DNA from: Panax quinquefolius
Lineage: Eukaryota; Streptophyta; Magnoliopsida; Apiales; Araliaceae
Reading direction: 5' to 3'
Length of the DNA: 64,000 bases
NCBI GenBank assembly: GCA_020205615.1
Contig: CM035163.1
Coordinates: forward strand, 39,690,189 to 39,754,188
The number at the start of each line of letters is the position of its first letter. The first letter of the stretch is position 1. The position numbers and the translations under genes were made by a program. Under the pieces are notes generated by a model that saw nothing but the letters and a program-made list of their open reading frames with translations, was not told where the DNA came from and ran no database searches. Shown here piece by piece: positions 35,709 through 46,629 of this stretch.

Positions 35709-36172
35709 GGGTCGGGTCGTAGAATACTAGCTGGCTGAGAAATCAAACTCTTTCAAATCCTCACGAGGAAATAGAAGAAGAAGAAGTTGGGGTCGTACTG
35801 ATATATGTTTGTCTCTCTCTATCATGTTTATCATTTTTGCCGTAAAAAAGAGTTCATCATTTAGTTTTAATGTTTACTGATTTAGGATTTAAGCTTGATT
35901 TTAGTTTGCTTATATTTATTGATGATTTAACATATTTACCCTTGATGTTTAGAAAATATAATTAAAATAATATTTTTTAATTACACATAGGCATTAGTTT
36001 GCTTAATCAACGCGCCACGTCATCAATTTATGACGTGGCAACTTAAATTGGATCGAAGTGGAAAAAATTAATAGTTTAATCATCTAATTGACAAAATTAA
36101 AAGGTGAATCACTGAAGTGAAATACGATCTATAATTTAGAGTAATAAATCATATTTAAACCTTTCATAATCA

Positions 36173-37314
36173 AAAATAAAAAAAAATTAAAAAAATCTGG
36201 TCACTATCCTAATAACCCCCTGTCGCCGTAAAAGAATTCAAGACACATTACTTCTAAAGATGGGCAAACAAGTGAATAAATCAAAAATCTAGAAAAGTTG
36301 CTCATCCTTCTAGACCTTCTCTAGCTAGCTAATGTCTATCATATTCAATCGCTCAGTCTTTCTCTCTCTAGGTGAACTCAATAATTTCTTTATTAAATTA
36401 TCAGATATACTTTGTGATTTGGGGTTAGTGAATAGGCTTAGTTTTTTCAATTTTCACGACCACTGCCGCGTCGTCTTCGTTATTTGGTTCATTAATTATT
36501 TCTTCTGTTTTTTCTCTATTCCCTTCCCCGAAGTGTTGGTTTTCTTCTGCTATGATATATGGTTTTGCCTCGTCTTCGTTGTTTTTTTGGGTGTTTGATT
36601 TTGATTTAGGGGGTGATTGGTGATAAATGATGGCAATTTTGAGTCTACAGTCCTTCCACTTTTCCTTTCAGATTTAGACGATTGCGACGATGGTTTCATT
36701 TTTTTCGACTTCATCTATTATTTTATGAACCGGTCAAATCCGTGAACCAGTTACTGAGTCAGGCTGTTCAACAAAAGGTTGATCGGGTTTGAACGGTTTT
36801 TGAATAAAAATGGGTTATTGGTTCAAACCGAACCGAAAAGCTGACTAGTTTCGATTTTTTCTGATTTGATTGCCGGTTTGATCCGGTCTAAAAATCATGC
36901 TACTATTTACTTTTTTTAATCTTATAACTTTTAATATTAATAATTAAAAATAATTAACACACGTAAGTGTGTCCTCCGGATACTAATAATTTAAGAGTAA
37001 TATTAAAGACACAAATTATTTTATAAATATTTTATAAATTATTGATGTGATATACTCTACTTCAATAATTTATAAAATATTTATAAAATAATTTTACATT
37101 ATTAATAATTTAAAACGGGTGAGCTAAAAAATAAAAAAATCTACCTAGAAGTGCTTTACCCAAACATTACAAATTGAGAAATTACCAAACACACCCTTCT
37201 TTAGAGTTTTATGCCTTCAGCAATTAAATCAATCCAAACGGTCCCTAAGCAGCTCGTTGTTCTCTAAAGAAAAAGAATTAGGGCTTTTTCATTTTTCACA
37301 AGAATCAATCAGAC
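36173..37314. other. Spacer and upstream region of the FRIGIDA-like gene
   Basis: No gene is seen. 36720-36900 has repeated 'gaaccggt' / 'ggtttgaacggt' motifs of unknown meaning. A hairpin lies at 37009-37110. The last 60 bp is a leader with 'aattagggctttttc' before the ATG. Confidence 0.6.
37009..37110. repeat. AT-rich near-perfect hairpin
   Basis: 'attattttataaatatttta' pairs with its exact reverse complement downstream ('taaaatatttataaaataat'). The shared stem is about 35 bp and the loop about 16 bp ('tgtgatatactctact'). Confidence 0.75.
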
Positions 37315-40300
37315 ATGGCCAGTGCTGAATTCGTAGTAAACCCTGACCGAATCCAAACCTTCTTCACCGAGCTCGAAACAAGAAAAACCCTCTTAACCTC
37401 CATTACTGACCTTCACAAAACCCTAACCACCCATTTCACTTCCCTTTACCAAACCCTCGCCCAAAAAACCCAAGCCCTAGATTCCCAAATCGAGTCCTTT
37501 AATTCCCAATCCAAAAAATCCCTTGAATCCCTCGAGAATCGCCAGAATGCCATCCCCGAACGCGAGTCTGCGGCTGCCACTCGCATTGAGGAGCAAAAAG
37601 CGCTTGCCGTTTTGGATTTGGAGAGTTCTGATGATAATGTAGGGGAGAGAAAGAAGGATTTGGCGGAGGTGTTGAAAATGTACTTTAGGAGGATGGATGC
37701 TTCTGGGTTGATGAGGTTTATGCTTGCTAAGAGGAAGGAATCAGTGGCGCTGAGGGAGGAGATTGCTGCGGCGGTGGATGAGGCAGTGGACCCGTTGGGT
37801 TTGGTGTTGGAGGCGGTGGAGGAGTTTGTTGGGATGAAAATTGAGGGGAAGGTTGGGATGGCGGATAGGAGGTGGGCGTGTAGTTTGTTAATTCAGGTGG
37901 TGGTGCCGGTGCTGGGTGGATCATCGGAAATATTAGTGGCTAGGAATTTGAAAGAGAGGGCGGTTGGGGTGTTGGAGAAGTGGAAGGGAGTATTGGGTGG
38001 TGGGGCAGGGAGTGGAGGGGTAGGAGCGGGAGAGGCCAGTATGTTTTTGCAAATGGTAATTGGGCTTGGGTTGAAGGAAAAGCTTGAGGAGGAATTTTTG
38101 AGGAGGTTGGTTTTGGAGTTCGCTGGGAGGAGGGATATGGCAAAGCTTGCGGTGGCGTTGGGATTTGTCGGAGACAAAATGGGAGGTAAGGGTTGGTTAA
38201 AGTTATTTTTTATAGCAATAATGTAGATTTCTATTTATGTTTGTTTTAAGAATCAGAAATAGTGATTCTATTATGATAGTTGCATTGGTAATTTAGTTAG
38301 CTGCTTTTTTGGACTTGGGAACATTCTTGTTGCTTGTAGCATAGTACTATGAAAAAGTATAGAGAAGGTTGCTTGTTGTGACTACTAGAACAATTATAAA
38401 TAGTTTATCTGATAAAAATTAGTTTGATTAATATGTGCACCTGATTATTAAAACTCTACTAGTTGATTACGTTTTTTTTATATTTTATTTTAAACATTTC
38501 ATTTTACTATAATATGATACAGATATTATGTTGGTTAATTTATTTTATACAAGGAGTTGTGTGTTTATCTATGGTTTCTTATTGAACATATCCATGGCCC
38601 AAGAAAATGCATTCCGTATCGAGTTCAAGGAAAATCACATGCTGAAAGAAGTAGGATGAATTTTATTGGGAGAACAATTGGAAAATAGGGTTGACTACTA
38701 ACTATGAAGGAATGTATTTTCTTACTCTCAATCCCCTTCAACCTCCAGATGGAGGTGGTAATACTCATAATCATCCTTAATACTCATATATATATATATA
38801 TTTATTTATTTATTTATTTATTATAAGCACTATATAAACACATGAATACATATGCCTGTGCATGCATATATAATATATTACTTGCTGAGTATCTACATGA
38901 CTACTTGATAGGGTTGATTACTAACTATCCAGGTTTTTAAATTACAAATTCTTCAGTATTATTACTTTTTTAGATTTAAGTATCATTAGATACGTAGCAT
39001 AAATAAAGTTTTACAATACTTTTGGAAGGAAGAATCGCTCCTTAGGATGAATCTTTCATTCTCTCGTAATTTTATGGAGTATGATGCACTTCACTAAGAA
39101 ACTCTCTGGTTCAAGTTACAATGGTCTACCTATCCCTTCATCAGAATGGATGAAGCGTTTGACTCTTCATGTGTTCCGAGTTGGCTTGGTGGGAGAAGTG
39201 ACTAGCTCATTTTTTATAGACTTAGATTCATATATAGACATTTCATTGCCAAAAAATAAATAGAAATGTACATTTTAATTGGTGTGTTCTTATCGTGTTC
39301 TGTCCTACTCCTATTTTAGGATGTTCCAGTAGTGGTGTACTGGTGTGTCCATGCTTTGTAATTAAAAGTTAATTTAATCTGAGTCACTTTTTATTTGATT
39401 TTGAGCTCGGGAGCTGCATTTGTCAATTCAATTGATATGTAAGGAACATATCTCTTAATTGGCATGTCCAATGTGTTTGTTTTGTTCGTACTCTTTGAGG
39501 ACTTGCAATTGTAATGCGTCCACGTTTCTACAAGCTGGTTTATTGATTTCTTTTACTTGCATATCTTTGTTAAACTTACTGGTTTTCTTGTCAGATGTAA
39601 TTGATGAGTTGATGAAAAGTGGAAAGGAGATTGAAGCTGTGTATTTTTCTTCCGAGTCGGGGTTGACTGAGCGGTTTTCTCCAGTGTCTCTGCTAAAATC
39701 ATGTCTCAAGAATTGCAGAAAAAGTGCAAATTCTGTATCAAAGAGTGGAAACTACAGTATGGCTGCAGTGGTGCGTTAATCCTTACTCTTTATTTCATTT
39801 TATTTTATACTTGAGCCAGTCATCTCATTTTTCTTTTTTAAAGTTTTTGATGATAACTTGATTTTTGATAGTTAACTCGAACAAATATTTTCTCTCTTGT
39901 TATAACCATGTATATCTTCCTTTCCTGGTTTGGGAAAGGGAGTGGGTTGGACACCATTTGGATTTTGTAGACGACCTGATTGTTACATGATATCATTGTG
40001 AAAGATGAGTTTGTAATGCTTTACCGTTGCACTATTATAGTTGAGTTAATTGCTATTCACAAGTACCTGATATTTTTATCTACACCCAATTATATTTCAG
40101 GAAGAAGCCAACAACTCAGAGTTGAATGCCACGAGAGCTATTATAAAATGTGTGGAAGACCACAAGCTTGAATCGCAATTTACCATAGACAGCCTTAAGA
40201 AGCGCGTCACGCAGCTAGAGAGGGCAAAGGCCGATAAGAAAAAGAGTGCCACATCCACAAGCAAGCCTTCAAACAAAAGGGCACATGGAGGGAGCTCCAG

Positions 40301-40679
40301 GGGTGGGGGTGGTGGTGGTGGTCCATCCTTCCGGCCACCTAAAGCTGGCAGGTTCTCTAATAATTCCCCCGCCTTCCGCCAGAGGAACCCTCCTCAGTCA
40401 CATCAGGTCCCGCCTGCCAGATTTTCTGCACAATATAACTATCCAAGCCCAACTATGTATGAAGGACCCAGCACTCCCTCGTACGTAGCCAAGTATGGCG
40501 GGGCTCACGCCCAAAGCCCTATCGGACTTCCTCCACAATACCCATATGCACCTCCAGACTCTGGAGCAGGTGGAGCTGCTTATTTAGGACAGGGGTCATA
40601 TGGAGGACAGAGTAATTATGCTGCATATGACTATGCTGCTACTGGTCCTCCTACATATCCACCTTCATATCCACAGTAG
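37315..40679 (+). CDS. FRIGIDA-like protein
   Basis: Exons 37315-38185, 39595-39770 and 40101-40679, all GT-AG, code 541 aa. The N-terminus (residues 10-100: FFTELETRKTLLTSITDLHK, NSQSKKSLESLENRQ) is a predicted coiled coil. The Frigida domain follows with LKMYFRRMDASGLMRFMLAKRKE, RRWACSLLIQVVVPVLGGSS, FLQMVIGLGLKEKLEEEFL and, across exons 2-3, IDELMKSGKEIEAVYF and DSLKKRVTQLERAKADKKKS. The C-terminus is low-complexity: a Gly-rich run, then Pro/Tyr/Gly/Gln-rich. Family members (FRI, FRL) act in flowering-time control through nuclear complexes at FLC. It most resembles short FRL3-type proteins, but the paralogue is uncertain. Intron 1 is 1.4 kb. Confidence 0.93.
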
Positions 40680-41574
40680 TTTAAACTAGGGACCAAGAGA
40701 TGTTTAATAGCTAGGCTCCTCAAATTGTGTAGTGCTGCTACTACAAGGAGTTTTGGTGTAGAATGATGAAAAAGCTTTACTCTATTTTTTGTAATAAAGC
40801 ATGCATAGACTTTTTATTATTATTATTATTATTATTTCCCTTTCACTTTTGTGAATGGTTCCGCTCAATATAGCGTATGGATGAAAATTAAAATGGAAAC
40901 GTCACTTTCCGTGGTAGGGCCAACAAAATTTATACCTATGTACCAACCGTTGATAATTCATTTGTAAAAAATATAATGAACTGATATTTTTATATCTATT
41001 TTTGATATTTTTATAGTATGTTCGCATATCAGCATAACAGTGAGTCCCACCTTTATGTAAGAAAGAATCATATAAAAATATCAAAAATAAATGTGAAAAT
41101 AGTGCTTCTCAAAATATATTAAAGATATATATGATACAACTCTAGCTCGTTACTGTTGTTGGTTAATTGAATTTATTAAAGTTTAGAAAAAAATTCTAAA
41201 ATAAAAAATAAAAAATGCACTTAGCAATTCAAATTCTGCTCGACTTATCACTAATACATACTACACGACACACGTACAACACATATTATAAATAATAGCC
41301 TGTAAATTTATTTATTTTTATGAGCCCGATCAATTAGAAATTGTTGAAAGGTGACACTTTATTGAATAATGTAATTTTAGTGTTTTGGAACAGGGGAAGG
41401 AGACGATGACGGATGGGGTGCAGCTGAGGGATTTTTTTATTTTTTAAATCTTTCTGTCTTTTTGTTCCTTAACAAGGAAAATTAAATAAAAAATAAAGAG
41501 AAATTTCCCGCAATTTGTTTTTTTATATTAGGAAAAAAAAAACTCAAAATATAATAAAAGAGTAAATATAGATT
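40680..41574. other. 3' UTR and AT-rich spacer
   Basis: It holds the 3' UTR to about 40810 and a small hairpin at about 40965-41105 ('tatttttgatatttttata' facing 'atataaaaatatcaaaaata'). The rest is featureless AT-rich DNA up to the hAT target site. Confidence 0.5.
40793..40798 (+). terminator. Polyadenylation signal of the FRIGIDA-like gene
   Basis: AATAAA in 'ttgtaataaagcatgc' lies 114 bp after the stop codon. An (ATT)n run follows at about 40813-40837. Confidence 0.6.
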
Positions 41575-42299
41575 GACAGCTTCAAGGCCGGCTCTGAGTT
41601 TTGAAGGACATAAAGCGGATAACAAAAAAATGGGCACTTTCATGAATCAATTTATTAAGGCAGATAAAAAGGAAAAACTTTTCCGCGAACAAAAGAAGCG
41701 ATCAATCTGAAAGAATATCAAATATAATAACCGACTATTTCAATATTTTCAAAACATCATTTAGATATCACATTATCACTAAGTCAAAAAAGTAATTACC
41801 AAATAGGGCCTCCTTTATTAAGTCTAACACTACTCCCAAACAATTAAAAAAATCCAAAAAACTGAATCTGATGATGAACCCCCAGGTACATAATAATTAA
41901 ATTATTTTGTACAAATTATATGCTTTAAATATGTAGAATATTACAATAATCAGTATATGTAGAATATTACAGATTGATTATTTGCTTTAATATTTAAGTA
42001 TTCTATTTAAGTAATAAAAGGAAGAAAATATTTAGGGTCATTTACATAAGTATACAACAAAAAGAAAGTAATTACAAGAAAAGTGCATCAACTAAATAAT
42101 TATTAAAAAGGTGTAATTAGGACCCATATTACAAAAATAGTACAATTCACATTAATAAAGAAACCTAAAATCAAGGACAAATAACTGCCATAATTAATAA
42201 TTCACATTCAAATATTTGGATCTAACAACAAAAACAAATTCAAATTCAAAATTATAATTCAAATTTAAATATTCAAATTCAAATCTTCATCTCCCTCAC

Positions 42300-42415
42300 A
42301 TACTCCGCTGCTACACCACCGCGAATCTCCGCCGCTGCACCGCCGCTACACCATCGCTACACCGCTACACCGACGCTACACCGCACATACTCCGCCGCTA
42401 CACCGCCGCGAATCT
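42300..42415. repeat. GC-rich 'cgccgctacac' repeat in the hAT element
   Basis: Variants of 'ccgccgctacaccgccgc' recur six or more times in a stretch otherwise very AT-rich. One larger unit, from 'catactccgc' to 'gcgaatctc', occurs at both ends of the run. Confidence 0.7.
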
Positions 42416-42559
42416 CTGTTGTCCAAAACGCCAATGAGAATAAGAAGAAAATTCGCCCTACAAAAAGTTTAAAAATAAATAGATGTAACTTTTAATGTTC
42501 TGAATTTTTTTTTATAACTATTTTGTTACTCATAAATAATAAAATGGTTACCTTTGTAT

Positions 42560-42855
42560 GAATGGTTAGCAACCAACTGTATCACATTCAAACGAAATTG
42601 GTAACTTAATAAAATTGAATTGGTTACCTTGGTCTGAAGGTTTGGCTACCAACTGCACTATGAAAAAATGCAGGTGTGGATGTGAATTAGTTACTTTGGT
42701 ATGAAGGTTTTGTTACCTTGGTACGAAGGTTTGCTTACCTTGATCTGAAGGTTTGGTAACCAATTGTATTAAGAAAAAAATTTAAAGTGTGGAGGTTGAT
42801 TGGTTACTTTGATATGACATTTAGTTACCTTGGTATGAAGGTTTGGTTACCATCA
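42560..42855. repeat. Tandem 'ttaccttggtatgaaggttt' units in the hAT element
   Basis: About seven imperfect copies of 'ggttaccttggtatgaaggt' and 'gtaaccaactgtat' type segments lie between 42560 and 42855, in direct order. Subterminal repeats are common in hAT elements, but these are internal. Confidence 0.6.
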
Positions 42856-42949
42856 TCCAAGATTCATATCCCTGACCACCACCTTTGAATTCACTCCGAT
42901 TCACGTAAGCGAAGGACCACTTAAATCGTCACCTTCAGAGAGCATCGGG

Positions 42950-43145
42950 GTAAACTTTTTGAGTGTCCTTGGTGAATTGCAATCGCAGTTTACTTTTCAA
43001 GGTAACATGAAGAGACATGTGAAGGAATTTCACGAGGAGGAGTCTTCCCTCAAGATCTTGTTGATGCTCGGAAGGAGTATTTCGTTCGAAATTGGGTGTG
43101 GGAAAGTTTTCAAATATGCTTCAAAATTGCGAAAACATGAAGTTT
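42950..43145 (+). pseudogene. TFIIIA-type C2H2 zinc-finger fragment
   Basis: Readable pieces in two frames: FTFQGNMKRHVKEFHEEE (the end of one finger) and IGCGKVFKYASKLRKHE (the core of the next). In plant TFIIIA these two fingers are adjacent and joined by a linker. Here the linker is in another frame (DARKEYF near 43063-43083), so at least two shifts separate the parts. A CPW-stop in the preceding finger marks further decay. TFIIIA drives 5S rRNA gene transcription; this piece cannot. It lies wholly inside the hAT element, so it is a captured fragment. Confidence 0.75.
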
Positions 43146-43219
43146 TCTCATGGTAACTGCTTTGTTGCAACCTTCTGAATTTTTATTTGAAGTCGATCAG
43201 AAATGAAGCTTTCATTGAT

Positions 43220-43408
43220 TTTCAGTTCTTGTTAATTTTTCAAAATGATACTGGATTCTGTGGTGACGGCGAATCCGAGGATTATGGTGGAGACGTTTGT
43301 GAGGAGTATTTGGGCGGGGAGAAGAAGATGGCGATCTTGAAGGAGTTTGGGGATGAGTCGCCGAAAATTGGGATCGGTGATCGGGAGTCTGATCATGAGT
43401 TCGGTTGA
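43220..43408 (+). pseudogene. Unidentified acidic reading frame in the hAT element
   Basis: The frame reads FCGDGESEDYGGDVCEEYLG, then GEKKMAILKEFGDESPKIGI, and stops at 43408. It is Gly/Glu/Asp-rich, with higher GC than its surroundings, which suggests former coding sequence. I do not recognise it. It may be a second captured exon. Confidence 0.35.
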
Positions 43409-43703
43409 TTTTGTTAAATAACTTGAGGAGAGAGAGAAGAAGCTATAACTAATCCCTAAATTAAGGAATTCTAATTGAATTATAATTCCCTAAATTAAGG
43501 AATCCTAATTACACTAAAATATGTAAATAAATATGAAAGTGTATTAGTTATGTAAATATTATATGAGTGCACTATTGATGTAATTATTTTTAAAAATGTA
43601 TTAGAATATGTAATTGTTCCAAATATTTAAGGGGCCCTAAAAAATTTTGGGCCTAAAGCCCGAGCACCTTGGGCTTTAGCCCAGGGCCGGTACTGGACAG
43701 CTT

Positions 43704-44218
43704 CAAGTATTCTATTTATAGCCAACATTGTAAGGATAAGGTTATCTTTACAACAAATCTCACCCGTCTAAAATTGATCTGCCGTCCACAGTTTAATATG
43801 GGGGTACCGCAGTTTAATTCTGCAGACGGAAAAATTATCCAAAATACCCCTCCAAATTCATTTTTTTAAGTTTTTCGGGCTTCGCATTATTAAACTACGA
43901 ATGCCAAATTCAATTTTTTTTAAAATTTTTCAGGCTCCGCAGTATTAAACTGTAGATGTCAAATTTAATATTTTTTTAAAGTTCTCTTTTCAAGTTCCAC
44001 AATATTAAACTACGGATGCCTATTTTTTTTACGTGTATGCAGAGAAAGAAAAAGTACAATTATCATCAAAACAACTAAAACAATACTAAAAAAATATATC
44101 ATTACGTTCACATTCTCTTCCCAATACTTCAATATTCACTTTTAGCTTAATCCTTACACTTCAAGGTTCCTACCTTTAATATAAGCCAGATTTGAGCAAT
44201 TTTAATGGAGAAATTAAA
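43704..44218. repeat. Spacer with about three tandem ~60-bp units
   Basis: Units containing 'attaaactacgaatgcc', 'attaaactgtagatgtc' and 'attaaactacggatgcc' occur at about 43888, 43940 and 43999. Each is preceded by 'ttcgggcttcgc', 'tcaggctccgca' or 'tcaagttccaca'. A related 'ccgcagtttaattctgcaga' palindrome is at 43807-43826. The rest is an AT-rich leader-like region. Confidence 0.6.
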
Positions 44219-44437
44219 ATGGGTAATTTGCAGTTTGATCACTCATCATCATCAGAGTTTGATCTTATGAGTACTACTGGTGGATTTGATGGGATTTTTT
44301 CAAATCAAGAAAATGGATTTGAAATTTCTAGTCAATCAAAGTTAAGTGAGTCCATGCAACAAGAGACTAATTATGTAATCATTAAACCACATAACGATGT
44401 TAAACCACTTTCAATATGCATGCTCACATGTATTTAA
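44219..44437 (+). CDS. Possible 5' part of a gene cut off by LTR sequence
   Basis: From the ATG at 44219 the frame reads MGNLQFDHSSSSEFDLMSTT, GGFDGIFSNQENGFEISSQS and onward, a Ser/Asn/acidic-rich protein start, with a leader of plausible composition upstream. After about 44415 the sequence changes to the repeat arm and the frame ends at 44437. I recognise no family. Truncated gene or chance frame. Confidence 0.3.
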   Translation: MGNLQFDHSSSSEFDLMSTTGGFDGIFSNQENGFEISSQSKLSESMQQETNYVIIKPHNDVKPLSICMLTCI

Positions 44438-44555
44438 CTCATTTATATATAGCTAATATAATTCTTTACTTGAAGCTCATTTAAAATCATGCTTGAATAA
44501 CTTATATTGTGTCTAACTAGATGAGTACACATATTAACCATGTTTAGAGGCATGA

Positions 44556-45659
44556 AAAGTACTATCATGCAATCTTATAAGTTCAGAATGTAAGTAACAC
44601 AATGCTCATGGATATTAGATTGCAAGACTTCCAAGTTCACCTTTAGAAGTCATTCTAAGCCAAGCTAAATCAACTTAGTACATGCAAGTCAACTTTGAAT
44701 CCCATTTCATACATAACTAAGTCATATACACATGCTAACAAGGTCAGAACTTAAAGTACACAAGTTTCATTAAGTTCGTTTTCAAAGTTTCGAGTTTTCT
44801 TTAGAAAATTTACATTAAAGCAACTAAAGCAACTCATGATATGCAAAGGAACTTGAGACCACATGTCATACCCATTTTTATACATAACTAAGTCAAACTA
44901 ACATGCTTAGGATACCAACTTACCGCAAAAAAAATTACTATCAAGTTCTGGTGTCCGGCGCAGCTGCGACACTTTGGGACAGAACCAGGAATGGTTCTGC
45001 ATCGGCAGTTCCCAGAAACAAAACACGAATTCCTTTTCTAAATGCAACTCAGACCAACCATATTGTGTTCATAACATACATACCAACTTAGATAACACAA
45101 TGACATCCGATTCCAATTCAATTAACAAGCAATTTCATGAATTTCTAAGAATCAAACTTGAAATTCAAAATATACTTAATATTAATGCTACCTCTTGAAG
45201 CTGTGATGTTACTTTCTTTCCCTAAGTTCAGATTGCTCACTCAAATTGCAACTCACTCTCTATATGGAACTTATTAGGAAATTTGCAAATTGAATTGAGA
45301 AGGAGAAAGTCTCCATTTATAGAGGGTTTATTACCCATACAATGGCTTTGCCTTATGTTTTAGTTTAACAACAACAACAAGAAGATGATGGATAATGAAG
45401 ATTTGATAAAAAGTTTTTCATTGCTACTATTTAGCCCACACCTCAGCCATCATTTGAAATCTTAGAGTTTGAGCAACAAGGAATAGGCTAAGCCAATGGC
45501 CTATAACGGCTGAGCAAAATTGAGACACTGAATATGGGACAATCAATTTGTTTGGTATGCACTTACTAATAATGCTAAGGTTAATTCCCTGTTTGCTTAC
45601 AAGGCAACTTAAATGGCTTATTATTTCTACATTATGCTAAGTTATGGGCACATATATAC

Positions 45660-45719
<60 letters not shown>

Positions 45720-46610
45720 CCACATATATGCAAGTATCCTCATACATTAAATATATGCATATAATCATATAATTCATGTACATTGGGTTAGTCTAAATAA
45801 TAATTAAAATTGGGTTGGACTATAATTTAGTTGGGTACTAACAACCCATTATTTTCCATAAAACTTATTATTTCAATTATACTCAAATATTATAATGATA
45901 ATTAATATCAAATATTTATTTTCTAAAATTTAATTTCCTTTTATACTTTTAAAACACACATTTAATTGACTCACCATGCATCATTATGTCACACAAGGCT
46001 TATTTATACAAACTTAGTAAATTACATACTTAAGCTTATTTTTACCATACAGTCTCATATAACAACTATTCAAATATTATAATATTATTCTTAACATCCC
46101 ATATTATATTTTATGCATGAAGCAACATTATTGCATTATTTATTTATATGCTCAACACATCTGTAGTAACAAAAAGAATTTACAAAGATTGGTCACTGGC
46201 GCAGTTGCGCTGATTTTTATTGCAGAAGTGGCACATCTGCGCCACTCTGGGACAATCCCACACCAAGCCCTGCTCCTGCAGAATCCAGACCATACAACAT
46301 ATATAATTTCACATAATAATTACATAAATGAAATAATAATAATTAGTCCATCCCATTATTAAACCAATCATTTATTAATTTAAATTAAACAGTTTCTTAA
46401 TCCATCATTATGCCACACTAAGCATATCACATATGCTTAAATTAATCTTTTCATTATTTCCTTCACATTACATACTTATTACATATTTAACTCAATTTAA
46501 ATAATCATCACTTTCCAAGACACACATAATTATATATGTATTCCAACATAATTATTCACATTTTTTTATTCTCAATATTAATATTATTTATAAAATTCAC
46601 AGGTATTGCA
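44556..46610 (-). repeat. Left arm of a large inverted repeat: 3' LTR of a - strand chromovirus
   Basis: On the - strand the LTR begins TGCAATACCTGTGAATTTTA at 46610, right after a polypurine stretch (46622-46611) and the chromodomain remnant. It is the reverse complement of 47556-49775 (for example the 'WDRTRNGSAS' peptide shadow at 44972 against 49350, and the 'CATACAACATAT' block at 46290 against 47840). Its 3' end is missing; homology fades near 44556. It includes a (TA)n run at 45662-45713. Confidence 0.8.
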
Positions 46611-46629
46611 TCCTCCCCTCTTATAGGGA

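Larger units (their letters stand above)
24011..36172 (-). mobile_element. Long-TIR DNA element carrying host-gene fragments, split by a retrotransposon
   Basis: The ends are long terminal inverted repeats. The left TIR is about 24011-24255 (from 'ggcttaaatatgaattagt'). The right TIR is about 35925-36172, whose complement begins 'aggtttaaatatgatttatt'. Shared inner blocks include 'aattttgtcaattagatgat', 'actattaattttttccactt' and 'gacgtggc'. Similarity is roughly 70% over about 240 bp. Between the TIRs lie two host-like fragments on the - strand and a whole Tekay retrotransposon (24909-35396). Without it the element is about 1.7 kb. Long TIRs plus captured gene fragments suggest a Mutator-like (Pack-MULE) element, but I could not see a clean 9-bp target duplication, so the superfamily is uncertain. 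Confidence 0.65.
41583..43695. mobile_element. Non-autonomous hAT element carrying a TFIIIA fragment
   Basis: It is flanked by an exact 8-bp direct repeat GACAGCTT (41575-41582 and 43696-43703), the target-site length of hAT transposons. The ends are short imperfect inverted repeats: CAAGGCCGGCTCTGAG at 41583 against CAGTACCGGCCCTGGG, the complement of the right end, a GGCCGG-type hAT end. The right end also carries 'gggcctaaagcccgagcacc'. No transposase is visible. Inside are a GC-rich (ccgccgctacac)-like repeat (42300-42415), a series of 'ggttaccttggtatgaaggtttg' units (42600-42850) and zinc-finger gene remains (42950-43145). Confidence 0.85.

Noticed and set aside
36332..36598. 88-codon frame upstream of the FRIGIDA-like gene
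   Set aside because: Phe-rich composition reflects T-rich DNA; no homology recognised and no gene context.
39081..39263. 60-codon frame in intron 1 of the FRIGIDA-like gene
   Set aside because: Exons 1 and 2 join in frame without it, and it has no recognisable domain.
43807..43826. Palindrome 'ccgcagtttaattctgcaga' as a regulatory operator
   Set aside because: It belongs to a run of related ~60-bp repeats and is better read as a repeat relic.
44903..45198. Frames with the peptide WDRTRNGSAS, present also at 49185-49385
   Set aside because: Conserved only because both lie in arms of the LTR inverted repeat; no start context or domain supports a gene.
46117..46362. 81-codon frame matched by a - strand frame at 47776-48021
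   Set aside because: Again LTR sequence in two orientations; similarity is nucleotide-level, with no coding signature.
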